Shown piece by piece: positions 52,866 through 62,214 of a DNA stretch of 64,000 bases (position 1 is its first letter; each line of letters opens with the position of its first letter). This DNA comes from Paenibacillus profundus. Its GTDB lineage: Bacteria > Bacillota > Bacilli > Paenibacillales > Paenibacillaceae. Below the pieces are notes generated by a model. The model ran no database searches, was not told where the DNA came from, and saw nothing but the letters and a program-made list of their open reading frames with translations. The translations under genes were made by a program, and so were the position numbers. The DNA lies in NCBI RefSeq assembly GCF_021369635.1, contig NZ_JAJNBZ010000027.1, positions 1 through 64,000 on the forward strand, in the 5' to 3' direction.

Positions 52866-53369
52866 ATGAAGGTGTGGTTAAAACATCCAGATCCAAACAA
52901 TAAGTACGGAGCGAAGTTTACATTAGGGGATAGGGAGGTACAATTGACGGAAACTGCAATCATATCAGTAACACGTGGAGAAAAATTCAATATTTTCAGA
53001 ATAATCATCAATGGAATTATTAATGAAATAGTAAAGAAACAACTTACTAAGAATGAATCTTTATTATATGCCGAACTCTCAGGAGAACTTCAAGGAGGAA
53101 TTGGTCAGACCGTAACTGTATGGAAAGATGGGAAATCAATGAATCATTTTAAAACCAAAGGTGTACACAAGTTTGCAATGAGATTTTTTGGATGGGTGTT
53201 TTATAGCGGTAAAGTGCAAGCATATTTTTTAACATGGAGAATCTCGAACCAGATTCCTAATGACATAGAAATCGAAGAAGTAATTAAGAAATATGGAAGA
53301 CATTTTGACGGGGGAAAGCTTGTCAGGCAAGCTCAACAACCTCCCAAAATATTGAAAGAGATGAAATGA
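52866..53369 (+). CDS. Hypothetical protein
   Basis: A 167-residue soluble protein ('KVWLKHPDPNNKYGAKFTLG' onward). The middle, 'TVTVWKDGKSMNHFKTKGVH', is reminiscent of small ferredoxin-like monooxygenase-type proteins, but I am not confident of a family. I choose ATG 52866, with GGGGGTG 6-12 bases upstream. Base composition is lower in GC than the eut genes, so recent acquisition is possible. It stands alone. Confidence 0.55.
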   Translation: MKVWLKHPDPNNKYGAKFTLGDREVQLTETAIISVTRGEKFNIFRIIINGIINEIVKKQLTKNESLLYAELSGELQGGIGQTVTVWKDGKSMNHFKTKGVHKFAMRFFGWVFYSGKVQAYFLTWRISNQIPNDIEIEEVIKKYGRHFDGGKLVRQAQQPPKILKEMK

Positions 53370-53599
53370 ATCATTGGAAATACATTTGAAGTTGAAAGTA
53401 ATTCGAGAAGTTAGGCCCTTCAGCTAATACCGTTATTCACGGGGCCTGTCGGCTCCTTGGCCCGCCCGAGGAGTTTACCAGAGAAACCCATACACAGGCA
53501 GGACTGTTCCTGCGGTTTAAGTGAAAGTCTAAGTAGAGGTGGAATACCACGGAATGGATCTACGAAGCGATTTCTCAATATGGATATGCAGCATTATAT

Positions 53600-53748
53600 C
53601 TGCTTCTGGCCCTCGGCATTTGACTTGCTATTTCTCTGGAATCACCGGGATGGGCTATAAAAAATATCTGCTGATTTCTGGGCTGGGCGCATTCGCCTGG
53701 TGCCTGATTTTTATTACGCTCGGTTATTTCGTTGGTCTTCACGCTTGA
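53600..53748 (+). pseudogene. DedA-family membrane protein fragment
   Basis: The frame ending at 53748 encodes 'PRHLTCYFSGITGMGYKKYL' and 'GLGAFAWCLIFITLGYFVG', the C-terminal portion of a DedA-type membrane protein. The first two thirds are absent. The flanking 53400-53600 contains GC-rich stems (for example near 53430-53475) but no identifiable gene. Confidence 0.6.
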
Positions 53749-53828
53749 GCAAAGAAGCTGATTGATTTCGGAAGCAAGGAGGGAAAATGCTCTTCGCAGG
53801 TGGGCAGAAGTCGAAGTTTACGGATATT

Positions 53829-53880
53829 AAATTGAAAATATCCAAGTTGATACAGGAAAAATAAATTATGGAATAAATCT
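53829..53880 (+). pseudogene. Retropepsin-like protease fragment
   Basis: The frame encodes 'IENIQVDTGKINYGINLT', matching 'IENFQVDIGTMNYGITY' of the broken aspartic protease at 12.4 kb. Only about 18 codons remain. It shows that this locus once carried a second copy of the same family. Confidence 0.6.
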
Positions 53881-53985
53881 GACGGCCCCCCAGATTGGCT
53901 GCCTTAAGCCAGTGAGGGGTGCGAATATTGAAACGTTATCAGAAACCACCCCAAAACGATTTAAATAGGTGACTTATGAATAAAT

Positions 53986-54768
53986 TTATAAATTCAATTC
54001 TGTACGCTTGGAAGAATTCAGCTTACTGGTACACAGCCATACGATAAAAAAGTTCAGCGCGACAACGATCACATTCCCTATCATGCCGCCCGTGTAGGGG
54101 AAACTGAAAATTGTCTGAAAGTAATTCCATGAAATATGGAATCCGATAGCGAGCCAGAGGCTGCCTGTTCTGACGAACATATAGATGAACATCAACCCAG
54201 CGGCAAAGGCCATAATAAAGGCAAATAAATGATACTGCGGATTCACCAAGTGCATACACATGAACAATGCTGAAGAGACGAAAGCGGCAACCCAAGTATT
54301 GCTCGTCTGCCGGATAGTCGTAAACAAATATCCTCTGAATAACACTTCCTCGCCCGTTCCGACTAAGATACACAGGATCAAATTAGGCAGGAGAAGTGAC
54401 GTATCGATCGTTGATAAAAAGCTCGCTTCCATTTCTCCCGTGAGAATCATTTGCAAGCCAAGCAAAAGCATGCAGGCAAAACCAAGGACAACGCCATACA
54501 GCAAATTTATAATACCTTTTACTGTTATTCCAATATCGCTTAACGGCCTGCGATCGAACACCTTCAAACTGAAAACAACAGACAACGTTAAAGAAAGCGG
54601 AATGACCAAATTCGAAACTTTTCCCTGCCCGGTGACGAACTTGAACCCATACGCAATCGAAAAGAGCAGCGCGATAAAAATGAGGCCAAGCCTTAGTACC
54701 TTCCAAAATGTCTGTAAGTTCCTTTTTTTTGTATGTAACCACCTTGCTCCATTCCTTCCTGTCATCAT
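53986..54768 (-). CDS. CPBP-family intramembrane metalloprotease
   Basis: A 260-residue membrane protein with about seven helices and the CPBP (CAAX protease/Abi) motifs: 'GTGEEVLFRGYLFTTIRQ' with the EExxxR pair (near 139), 'FVSSALFMCMHLVNP' with a histidine, and 'IGFHISWNYF' with another. Family members cleave prenylated proteins or act in bacteriocin immunity; the role here is unknown. The N-terminus is uncertain because no good ribosome site precedes the first ATG. Confidence 0.82.
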   Translation of the reverse strand: MMTGRNGARWLHTKKRNLQTFWKVLRLGLIFIALLFSIAYGFKFVTGQGKVSNLVIPLSLTLSVVFSLKVFDRRPLSDIGITVKGIINLLYGVVLGFACMLLLGLQMILTGEMEASFLSTIDTSLLLPNLILCILVGTGEEVLFRGYLFTTIRQTSNTWVAAFVSSALFMCMHLVNPQYHLFAFIMAFAAGLMFIYMFVRTGSLWLAIGFHISWNYFQTIFSFPYTGGMIGNVIVVALNFFIVWLCTSKLNSSKRTELNL

Positions 54769-54891
54769 ATAGATGTTTGCTTATATCTTAAATATACGCT
54801 AGTAATTAAACCCAATACAACGAAACAATTTCAGTACACTCCTTAAAAATTTATTAACACCAAGGCAAGTTTCTTGCAGCGTAAAAAACGA

Positions 54892-54933
54892 AGAGCGGCT
54901 GACAAAATTAGCATTTTGTTCAGCCGCTCTCTC
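54892..54933 (-). terminator. Strong terminator hairpin
   Basis: AGAGCGGCTGACAAAAT and ATTTTGTTCAGCCGCTCT form a long, almost perfect stem. On the minus strand it is followed by CGTTTTTT. It terminates the ankyrin gene, which ends about 45 bases away. Confidence 0.85.
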
Positions 54934-54978
54934 GATACATAATAAGTTTTAATCGACCTAGAAGGGATAGTCCTATAA

Positions 54979-56055
54979 CTAAAGTTCTCCCTCAAGAATC
55001 TTTACCAGATACACTTCAGGATGTGCAAGGAATTCTTCAAAGCTGCACAGATCCGCATAGTCCCTGTGCTCCTCATCATAATAGCCTACACATTTGTGCT
55101 TCGGATTCCAGACAATTAGGATATCCGAGTAGTTGTCCACTTCCGCAGACAGCCGCAACAGTTTTTGCCGCCCGGCTTTCATCTCAATCGTATCGGTAAA
55201 CGTGAAAAATTCGACATATTCAATGCTATAATCGTTCTCCGGCAAATCAATGCGCAGTTTGTCTCCCGTCAGGAAAGTCATGAGGTCTTGGGGCAGCTTA
55301 TAGTTTTTCAGCGCATACCGTTTATTTTCCAGATCATGAAATGCAGGTGGCTCCAATGATTTCAAATATTCGGCCATAGCCGTGTTCTTGCTTCTTATCG
55401 CAATCGTATAAGCCCGTTCTCCATCTTTTTCCGGGATAGTGACATCTGCACCGTGTTCAACCAGGTATTTGACCATCGCAAGATCGCCATTTCTTGCTGC
55501 AACCGTTAAGGGAGTGGCTTTATACGGATATACCATATCCGGTTCGTTGAAGTTAATATCTACGCCATGCTCCAAAAAGAATGAGACTGTTTTTAAGTCA
55601 TGTTTATCAACCGCTGTTCTCAGCGTTTTACCGCCATGCTTTTTAATATCCAAGCCAAGCTCATGAATAAGAGGGATGTTCTTTTCATTTCCATAATAGG
55701 CCTGTTCGTAGGCACCTGATTGGACATTGTTGAGCGCGTTCAGCTTAGCTCCGTGAGCCGCGACATAACGGACGATCTCTTCTCCGCAATAGCGTACGGC
55801 AGTCAAAAAGGAGGGATTATTGTTGGCATTCAAATGAACCCCATGCTCGACTAGCAGCTTCAGGACTTCCATCTGTTCTGAAAGGAGTGCAATATCTAAG
55901 GGACTCAATGTGGTGTACTGGCTTAGCGCGATACCTTGTTCGATATCCCAACCATTGGCAAGCGCTTCGCGCAGCGCTGGAACATTTCCTTCATGAATGT
56001 GCATCGCAATTACGGGGAGAGTATCGAAACTGCCGATATCCTTAAGTTTGATCAT
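54979..56055 (-). CDS. Ankyrin-repeat protein with SUKH-like C-terminal region
   Basis: A 358-residue soluble protein. Residues about 15-240 form six or so ankyrin repeats ('TLSPLDIALLSEQMEVLKLL', 'TPLTVAARNGDLAMVKYLVE'). The last 100 residues include 'DYADLCSFEEFLAHPEVYLV', which recalls SUKH/SMI1-KNR4 immunity proteins, though this is weak. I choose ATG 56055 (AGGAGTGG upstream) over an ATG 23 codons earlier. Both parts are common in polymorphic-toxin immunity loci, but no toxin gene is adjacent. Confidence 0.75.
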   Translation of the reverse strand: MIKLKDIGSFDTLPVIAMHIHEGNVPALREALANGWDIEQGIALSQYTTLSPLDIALLSEQMEVLKLLVEHGVHLNANNNPSFLTAVRYCGEEIVRYVAAHGAKLNALNNVQSGAYEQAYYGNEKNIPLIHELGLDIKKHGGKTLRTAVDKHDLKTVSFFLEHGVDINFNEPDMVYPYKATPLTVAARNGDLAMVKYLVEHGADVTIPEKDGERAYTIAIRSKNTAMAEYLKSLEPPAFHDLENKRYALKNYKLPQDLMTFLTGDKLRIDLPENDYSIEYVEFFTFTDTIEMKAGRQKLLRLSAEVDNYSDILIVWNPKHKCVGYYDEEHRDYADLCSFEEFLAHPEVYLVKILEGEL

Positions 56056-56282
56056 ATGTAACCACTCCTGTATCGTATATTCAAACATACCGCCTGTTTT
56101 CGATAGAATGGGCTTGCCGTACAAGTGCCAAGCGTTTCTACAAATCTTGCAAAATGAGCCGTGAATTTCTTCTCGGATGGTGAAGACTTCCTTGTATAAG
56201 TATATATAAACTAGAACTCATAAACCAACATATCGGGCGGATCGGCTCTTCCAACAGTCAGCTGGATTGAATGTGCTATTAA

Positions 56283-56305
56283 TGAGAATTATTATCATTT
56301 ATAAT
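56283..56305 (+). promoter_or_regulatory. Fur box with -10 element
   Basis: TGAGAATTATTATCATTTA (56283-56301) matches the Fur consensus, and TATAAT follows at 56300-56305. It precedes the truncated AraC-type gene, reproducing the arrangement at 15.16 kb. Confidence 0.75.
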
Positions 56306-56383
56306 GTAAACAGCGGCCGCGACGGTGACATCTTGGCCGTGAGCAGCATGAGGGATATTGAGGAAAGGGATTGACACGGTGAG

Positions 56384-56611
56384 TTGAATGTTAAAGATCA
56401 TATACTATTGTGGAATCATGCGGTAATTAACGTCATGGATGTTCGTCATATGGTGATGGAGTTCAGGGAGCAAGTGCACGCTTATCGCTTACCTGCCAGC
56501 GCCTTCTTGTTTGCGACACGCGGCAGTGCGCAAATTTGGCTGAATGGCAATGTGAACATGGTTCGACGGTTTCACGTATTGCACGGCGGCAAAGGCAGAG
56601 TGGAATGGTAA
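56384..56611 (+). pseudogene. Truncated AraC/siderophore regulator paralogue
   Basis: The 75-residue product starts at a TTG and reads 'DHILLWNHAVINVMDVRHMV' and 'YRLPASAFLFATRGSAQIWL' up to 'FHVLHGGKGRVEW', aligning residue for residue with the start of the fusion protein at 15.24 kb. It then breaks off; the helix-turn-helix and binding domains are gone. The Fur box upstream is still intact. Confidence 0.8.
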
Positions 56612-56734
56612 AGAAAAGAAGGCGGTCCTTACAACGGGAAATGCCTAATTATTCTCGTATGGGATATAAGCCGAGGCACAACGACAGCAACACTAATACT
56701 ATGAGTATGTACCTAGCGAAAGGAGGTTGCTCGC

Positions 56735-56854
56735 ATGAGTGGAGTTGTTGGAGGCGTTGGATGTGGTGGAGTCGGTGGTCTTTTTACTTCTACGGGTGTA
56801 ATCTTGGTTCTGTTCATTTTGTTGGTAATCATATTAAGTTCGTGTTTTATTTAA
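56735..56854 (+). CDS. YjcZ-family sporulation-type small membrane protein
   Basis: A 39-residue peptide, too short for routine gene calling: Gly-rich N-terminus ('MSGVVGGVGCGGVGGLF') followed by one hydrophobic helix ('VILVLFILLVIILSS'). This is the pattern of YjcZ-type small proteins made during sporulation in Bacillales. AAAGGAGG lies 8 bases before the ATG. Confidence 0.7.
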   Translation: MSGVVGGVGCGGVGGLFTSTGVILVLFILLVIILSSCFI

Positions 56855-56912
56855 AAGATCCGAATTAGGCCGTATCTTCTTAGGCCAGTGCTCATGGACG
56901 ACCTTTATTGCA

Positions 56913-56936
56913 TGCCCTGCTTATTGTGCAGGGCTA
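56913..56936 (+). terminator. Hairpin after the YjcZ-like gene
   Basis: GCCCTGC and GCAGGGC pair around TTATTGT and are followed by a T-rich stretch (TATTTAGTTTGTTTT). Confidence 0.65.
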
Positions 56937-56988
56937 TTTAGTTTGTTTTGGTGTATACTGGAGCCGAACCGGTTCGCCGGTACAGTCG

Positions 56989-57023
56989 AAGAGCCGTTGG
57001 GAAAGCATCCCACGGCTCTTTTG
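56989..57023 (+). terminator. Second hairpin terminator
   Basis: AAGAGCCGT and ACGGCTCTT pair with an inner GGGA/TCCC stem; TTTT ends the structure. No gene lies between this and the preceding hairpin. Confidence 0.65.
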
Positions 57024-57162
57024 CCATTGAATTGACATTGATACATCAGGGGTTTGGAGTTTGATGTGATATCCACATCCTGAATAATTATTAATACATT
57101 TACCTTAGTAGGGGGAAATAGTAATTTCGTGTAGAATATACATGTTAAAGTAGGTGAAATTT

Positions 57163-57400
57163 ATGTCGAAATTAATTGAATTAGTTACTATTGTTATGGG
57201 CGCATCTATGATCTTCATCAGCTTGCCTAGTAATACAGAGGCAGCAACGTGTTACAACAAAATTATTTATAAGACAGAAAGGTACTGTCTTGATGGAAGA
57301 ACCTACATCAAGAATTACTATTCTCAAGATTGCAAGTATGACAACGGCAAGGTCGCAATTGAAAAATGGGTCGAGACGGAAAGCTATGGTGGGTGCGCGG
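57163..57400 (+). pseudogene. Truncated secreted Cys-containing peptide gene
   Basis: ATG 57163 opens a signal peptide ('IELVTIVMGASMIFISLPSN' ending TEAA) and a short mature part with several cysteines ('ATCYNKIIYKTERYCLDGRT', 'YSQDCKYDNGKVAIEKWVE'). Near 57400 the sequence switches to an acetyltransferase fragment in another frame. No family recognised for the secreted part. Confidence 0.5.
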
Positions 57401-57645
57401 TAGCCTCCACATTGCGATCCACTCCAGTTACCGCAATAAAGGAATTGGTAGATTACTTCTCGCATGGTCTAAAGATTTCGTTCTTAATCATGCTGAATTT
57501 GAGAGATTAACTTTATATGTGTCTGACAATAATAAAAATGCGATTCATTTATATGAAAAGATGGGATTTTATATCGAAAAATCAAACTATAACTTTATAA
57601 GTGGACTTTTCTTTAAAGAACCGAATTGGCATTTTATGACGTGTA
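57400..57645 (+). pseudogene. GNAT acetyltransferase, N-terminus missing
   Basis: The frame reads 'LHIAIHSSYRNKGIGRLLLA', including the acetyl-CoA-binding RNKGIG motif, then 'LTLYVSDNNKNAIHLYEKMG' typical of GNAT C-termini, ending around 'HFMTCKV'. The first half is gone, and the frame runs on into the next fragment. Confidence 0.7.
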
Positions 57646-57647
57646 AA

Positions 57648-58041
57648 GTAAAGGCATTGATGGATCAGAAGGCAATTGGCTAGAACAAAGCATGGAGGAG
57701 CGTGCACAAGAAGTTATTCACGCCATAAATTGGGCTAAAACTTTACCTACGATTGATAGTGAACGCATCGGTTTATGGGGTGCAAGCCAAGGGGGCTGGG
57801 TTATTCCGAAAGTCGTAAAAGAGGATAGAAATATTGCTTTCAGCATTCTTGTCTCGCCTGCTATAAATTGGATTGCTCAAGGAAAATACAATACAAAAAA
57901 AGTTTGGAAAAAGAAGGGTACTCCGAAAAAGAGATAGAACAGGTAGAAAAATATGATAGTAAAGTTTTAGACTTGTTGAACTCACAATCGTCCTATGACG
58001 ATTATCTCAAAATTGCTATCTTTCTGACGAAAATTATTTAA
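57648..58041 (+). pseudogene. Alpha/beta hydrolase fragment, frameshifted
   Basis: 'AQEVIHAINWAKTLPTIDSE' is followed by the nucleophile elbow 'IGLWGASQGGWVIP'. After a frameshift near 57900 another frame continues 'YSEKEIEQVEKYDSKVLDLL'. Both ends of the gene are missing. Confidence 0.65.
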
Positions 58042-58195
58042 AAAATGTAACTCAATTTGTTAGTAAGATGAAGTGAAAAGAAAGAAGAAGAAACTAGAAG
58101 CTATCGCCTCAGGTTCTTCTCTTCCTACGGATACGCACGAGGATTAAAGCTTTGTTTTGAAAGATGGAGCCCTTGGTTCCCTTATTTCAATTACT

Positions 58196-58415
58196 TTACT
58201 TTCTAAATACTTTAATTCGATTTTCATCTGGAATAAAACCTTTTTCTTTTGGTTTAGAGGCTATCCCACCAAATGGCATTTGTGCTCTTAGATTACAAGA
58301 TTGAGGTATTTGCCATGCTTTTTTAATCGCATCGTCAATAAGTGGATTATAGTGTTGTAACGAAGCACCTATGTCTTCGACAGCTAATGCTGTCCAGATA
58401 GAATACTGGGCAATA
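58196..58415 (-). pseudogene. Nitroreductase C-terminal fragment
   Basis: The minus strand reads 'QYSIWTALAVEDIGASLQHY', 'NPLIDDAIKKAWQIPQSCNL' and 'RAQMPFGGIASKPKEKGFIP' up to a stop at 58196-58198. This is the C-terminal half of an NAD(P)H-dependent nitroreductase. The N-terminal half is absent. Confidence 0.75.
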
Positions 58416-58531
58416 CGATATTACTCAGCGTATCTTCTACAATGTCCCACAATTAATATGATGCTTACCAATGAGGACAACAGCACGAGATGATAGTGAG
58501 TTAAAAGCTGAAGGGCTGTATTTCCCAGCAT

Positions 58532-59680
58532 TTATTTAATAGGTGATATTTTGTTTCCTATCTTAAAAATAGTAAAAATCATTAAAAATGCAGTACCCAT
58601 TATGACTATCAAGGCAGGAGTAAAGTTGTCAAAAACATCTGCAGTGAGACCGAATAACATAGGGCCAAGGGATCCAAACATAAATCCTCCAAATTGCATC
58701 ATAGCAGACCATGATGTTGCTTCTTCCTCACTATTAGCCTCTTCAATAGGAATGAGTAGAGCTAAAGGAAAAAGACCACCAGCTCCAATTCCTAAAAATA
58801 TAGTAGCTATCCACGGAAGAGAATGTCCCATTAACAAGCCAATTCCTATTAATTCCGACAGACTACATACAAGTAACCAAGTTTTTCTACCACCTATTTT
58901 GCTAACGAGTACGGGCATTAAAAAACTTACAGGTATTTGTATAGCTGTAAATAAAGTGAGAATGAAACCGGATTGAGAATGGCTTATACCCATTGATTGT
59001 ACAAGCGGTGCTAACCAAGCTGTTATAGAATAAAAAATAGCTGCCATGCAACCAAAAAATAACATAAACAAATAAACACGTTTATTCGTTATACGTAAAG
59101 ACGGAATAGCTATCACCGTTTTATTCGTTTTTCCTTTTCTTAAAAGGGGAAGAAGTGATAAAGCGGCGATAAAAGCTAAAATACTCCAGAAACTTAATGC
59201 ATGCTGCCAGGAGCCCTTCAATTTTTGGAACAACGGTACAGATAAGCTAGATGCAATCGCTGCACCAATTACCATGGAGACAGAATAAACGCTTGTTACA
59301 CTAAGTTTTTCAGGGAAATACTTCTTTATAAATCCTGAAATTAATGGCCCGGTAATACCGATCCCAATACCAGAACATAATGCTGTAGCGAGTAAGAGTA
59401 CACTGCTGTTAATGAATGCCCGAAAGAATGTTGCGACAAAGATCAAAAGCATTGCTACAAATAAAGATTTTTCAATGCCTAAACGAACACTTAATTTGAT
59501 GGATAAAAGAGCAAATAGCCCCATACAAAAAACAGAAAGTGTGGTAATTAAACTAGCTGTAACTCCGCTCATTCCTAAATCTGTTTGTATAACGTCGAGT
59601 AAAGGCCCAACAGATGTAATCGACGGTCTTAAGTTCAATGAAATAAAAAAGATGACCACTACAAGATAGATAAAATGCAC
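58532..59680 (-). CDS. CynX/NimT-family MFS exporter
   Basis: A 382-residue major-facilitator protein with about 12 helices. The N-terminal 'FISLNLRPSITSVGPLLDVI' is the LNLRP signature of the CynX (cyanate/nitroimidazole) family. A GTG start at 59680 follows AAGGAGG by 8 bases. It is divergent from a LysR-type regulator, the usual arrangement for these exporters. The substrate is unknown. Confidence 0.85.
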   Translation of the reverse strand: MHFIYLVVVIFFISLNLRPSITSVGPLLDVIQTDLGMSGVTASLITTLSVFCMGLFALLSIKLSVRLGIEKSLFVAMLLIFVATFFRAFINSSVLLLATALCSGIGIGITGPLISGFIKKYFPEKLSVTSVYSVSMVIGAAIASSLSVPLFQKLKGSWQHALSFWSILAFIAALSLLPLLRKGKTNKTVIAIPSLRITNKRVYLFMLFFGCMAAIFYSITAWLAPLVQSMGISHSQSGFILTLFTAIQIPVSFLMPVLVSKIGGRKTWLLVCSLSELIGIGLLMGHSLPWIATIFLGIGAGGLFPLALLIPIEEANSEEEATSWSAMMQFGGFMFGSLGPMLFGLTADVFDNFTPALIVIMGTAFLMIFTIFKIGNKISPIK

Positions 59681-59719
59681 GTAGGTTACCTCCTTCCCTT
59701 ATCGTTGAATGTAGTGTAC

Positions 59720-59743
59720 TATTGGATTTGAAATAGTTCAATA
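59720..59743. promoter_or_regulatory. Inverted repeat between divergent exporter and LysR genes
   Basis: TATTG (59720-59724) and CAATA (59739-59743) are inverted repeats with a 14-base spacer, extended by GTACTATTG/CAATACTAT. This is a plausible LysR-type operator (T-N11-A type). Confidence 0.5.
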
Positions 59744-59797
59744 CTATATTTTATATAATAATAATAGGTAATATCTATGATGAAAGGGGGATAATCA

Positions 59798-60679
59798 ATG
59801 GAATTTAGGCAATTACAATATTTTCTCATGTTATGCAAGGAACTTCATTTTTCTGAAGCCGCATATAAACTTGGAATTTCCCAACCAACATTAAGTCAGC
59901 AAATACGTGTATTAGAAGATGAGGTTGGAGTACCCCTGTTTGATCGAGTAGGAAAAAAGACGGTAAAAACCGAGGCTGGAGTTATCCTTGAACGCTATGC
60001 CTTAGAAGTGGTTCAACAGCTCGAAAATGCTAAACAAGCCATCTCTGATCTTACAGATTTAAATGCTGGGCACTTACGTGTTGCCGTATTACCGTCCGAT
60101 CTTGATTATCGTCTGACATCCTTACTAATTGATTTCCATAAAGAGTTCCCTAATACTAAAGTTCAAGTCATCCCATCGATTGATATTGTAAATAAAGTGT
60201 TAGACAATGAAGTTGATATTGGGGTCGGCTTAGCAATTAAACCTGATAGTCGTTTGAATCGTATCCCTTTTTATACGGAAACATATAGTCTTTATGTTCA
60301 TAAAGAACATGAACTAGCCGAGCAGGATATTATTTCTCCTACAGATTTGAGCAATATTCCCTTAGTTATGTATCCTAAGGGTTTCTATGGACGTGAATTA
60401 ATTGATACATGGTGCGAAGAACAAGAGGTATCTATCGAGGCAATTATGGAAACAGGATCAGCTACTTCTTTGTTTCAGCTTGTGAAAGAAGGAATCGGGG
60501 CTACAATTCAACCAAGTCAATTGATTGAAAGTTTTCAATCGTTAGGCATTCGTGCAATTCCAATCAAGGGCTCACCTATTAGAGATTTAGAGATATTTTA
60601 TCGAAATGATAAATATTTAAGTTTAGCCGCTAAAACATTCATGAAAAGGCTAGAGGTGTTTTTTCATAACACCTTATAA
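59798..60679 (+). CDS. LysR-family transcriptional regulator
   Basis: A 293-residue LysR protein. The N-terminal winged helix-turn-helix reads 'FRQLQYFLMLCKELHFSEAA' and 'LGISQPTLSQQIRVLEDEVG'; the effector domain starts near 90. Its closest type is CynR-like. AAAGGGGG precedes the ATG. It probably controls the divergent CynX-like exporter. Confidence 0.9.
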   Translation: MEFRQLQYFLMLCKELHFSEAAYKLGISQPTLSQQIRVLEDEVGVPLFDRVGKKTVKTEAGVILERYALEVVQQLENAKQAISDLTDLNAGHLRVAVLPSDLDYRLTSLLIDFHKEFPNTKVQVIPSIDIVNKVLDNEVDIGVGLAIKPDSRLNRIPFYTETYSLYVHKEHELAEQDIISPTDLSNIPLVMYPKGFYGRELIDTWCEEQEVSIEAIMETGSATSLFQLVKEGIGATIQPSQLIESFQSLGIRAIPIKGSPIRDLEIFYRNDKYLSLAAKTFMKRLEVFFHNTL

Positions 60680-60880
60680 TATAGGAATGTATTATTTCAT
60701 TTCAGGCCCTATTGAATAACCAAATTATGTAACATAAGAAAGCCCTGTTGAACATTCGAATAAATTGTTCGATTCTCAAACGCCATTCAATGGGGAGTCG
60801 ACCAAGATCAAGCAAACCTATAAAACGTGCAAAAGACAAAGTTGTATGAAATCACTAAAACATTAGAAAGAGGATATTTT

Positions 60881-61357
60881 ATGAATCAGACTATTTTCAA
60901 TTCCTTTATAAATACTGCCCATAAACTAAACAAAGATTTTCATATTACACCATTACTTTACGGTTCGTTAGGTCTTGAGATTTTAACTGGAATTGAGTTT
61001 TCTCCAGAAGATATTGATGTGCTTATACCAGAGGTATTCTTAGCCTCGCAATGGGATGAGTTTAAGACAAAAATGGAGAGCGACGGATATCAATTAATAA
61101 ATTTAGAAGAACATGAGTTCGTTAAAGACAATTATCGGATCGCATTTGCAAGATTCGAAGAACTAAGAGAATTTGCTGGTATTGATTTAGAAGCAATTGA
61201 GATAGTAAACCATGAAGGGACATGTTATAAGTTGCTGAACTTAGAACAATACTTGAAAGTCTACAAAAGATCTTCAATGGATGGATATCGAAAGACGAAG
61301 AAAAACGATAAAGACGCTAATAAAATTCATTTGATTGAAACCTTATTGAAGAAGTAA
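60881..61357 (+). CDS. Nucleotidyltransferase-like hypothetical protein
   Basis: A 158-residue protein. 'PLLYGSLGLEILTGIEFSPE' followed by 'DIDVLIP' resembles the GS...DxD active site of minimal nucleotidyltransferases. I choose ATG 60881 (AGAGGA about 7 bases upstream) over one 18 codons earlier. Composition is AT-rich. It may be an orphan relative of MNT antitoxins. Confidence 0.55.
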   Translation: MNQTIFNSFINTAHKLNKDFHITPLLYGSLGLEILTGIEFSPEDIDVLIPEVFLASQWDEFKTKMESDGYQLINLEEHEFVKDNYRIAFARFEELREFAGIDLEAIEIVNHEGTCYKLLNLEQYLKVYKRSSMDGYRKTKKNDKDANKIHLIETLLKK

Positions 61358-61465
61358 CATCAATGTAAGCATAACATTGACGCTGTGTGGTATAACCCCT
61401 TGGAAATAAAATCAGTGAAACCATATACAAAGCATGCCTATATGGACTAGAAAGGGATTGGATAG

Positions 61466-62128
61466 ATGAACAAGATAACTTGGAATAGAGAGAAACTTTG
61501 GCAAGGGTGTGTATTGGCTTCAATCGCTCACGCAATCAACGTTGCACACTATCCTGAATTTGCTCACGAACAATCTTGGGACGGCTTCAATTATAGCGTA
61601 CAGGATAGTTCTGGCACACGGGGAACAATAACATTCCATCCCAGCTACTTAGCAGCCGCCTTTCGTAATGATAATAGCGAACGGGTATCAGAGTATAACA
61701 ACGCTTTAGAATACTTTAAGGATTCTCCTGAAGAAGTGAAAGAGTTAGCCGCAGATGAAACGCTGCAATATTTGTTAGAGGATATTCATGGAGAGACAGT
61801 TCCTGTGATTACAACTGCTTTTTGGGGAGATGGCGAGGGAATCTATTCACAAGATGAATTTGATGAAATGATTGATAATGGGGGGGTTCTCTTAGAAAGA
61901 CAAGCAATGGACATAGAAGCTGCTATAAACGAATGGCAAGAGGACTCTGAAATGTCAAAAGTGCAAATTAACCTGCTAAAGTCCATTTTCCAACGTAAAA
62001 TAGAAAAACCCTCAGAACCCATTGTTTTAACGGTAGAAGAAATTAAAATGATTGAATCTAAGGATGAAGAAGGGTTAGCTGAAAGCAGAACTTCTTTTAA
62101 AGAAATAGGTATCGAGTGGGAGGTATAG
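61466..62128 (+). CDS. Hypothetical protein
   Basis: A 220-residue acidic protein starting at ATG 61466 after AAGGGATTGG. The N-terminal half includes 'LWQGCVLASIAHAINVAHYP' and 'RGTITFHPSYLAAAFRNDNS'; the C-terminal half is helical and rich in Glu/Lys. No signal peptide or membrane segment. I do not recognise a family. It may be an immunity-type protein given its acidity and solitary setting, but that is a guess. Confidence 0.5.
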   Translation: MNKITWNREKLWQGCVLASIAHAINVAHYPEFAHEQSWDGFNYSVQDSSGTRGTITFHPSYLAAAFRNDNSERVSEYNNALEYFKDSPEEVKELAADETLQYLLEDIHGETVPVITTAFWGDGEGIYSQDEFDEMIDNGGVLLERQAMDIEAAINEWQEDSEMSKVQINLLKSIFQRKIEKPSEPIVLTVEEIKMIESKDEEGLAESRTSFKEIGIEWEV

Positions 62129-62214
62129 AAAGGTTTCATATTATATGAAGTTGTAGTGAATCACGGGATAGAGTACAATGCATCGTATACAAACGGCAAA
62201 AGGTGATGTCTACG

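Noticed and set aside
53430-53540. Possible structured RNA leader before the DedA fragment
   Set aside because: GC-rich stems are visible but no riboswitch or T-box core motif could be found.
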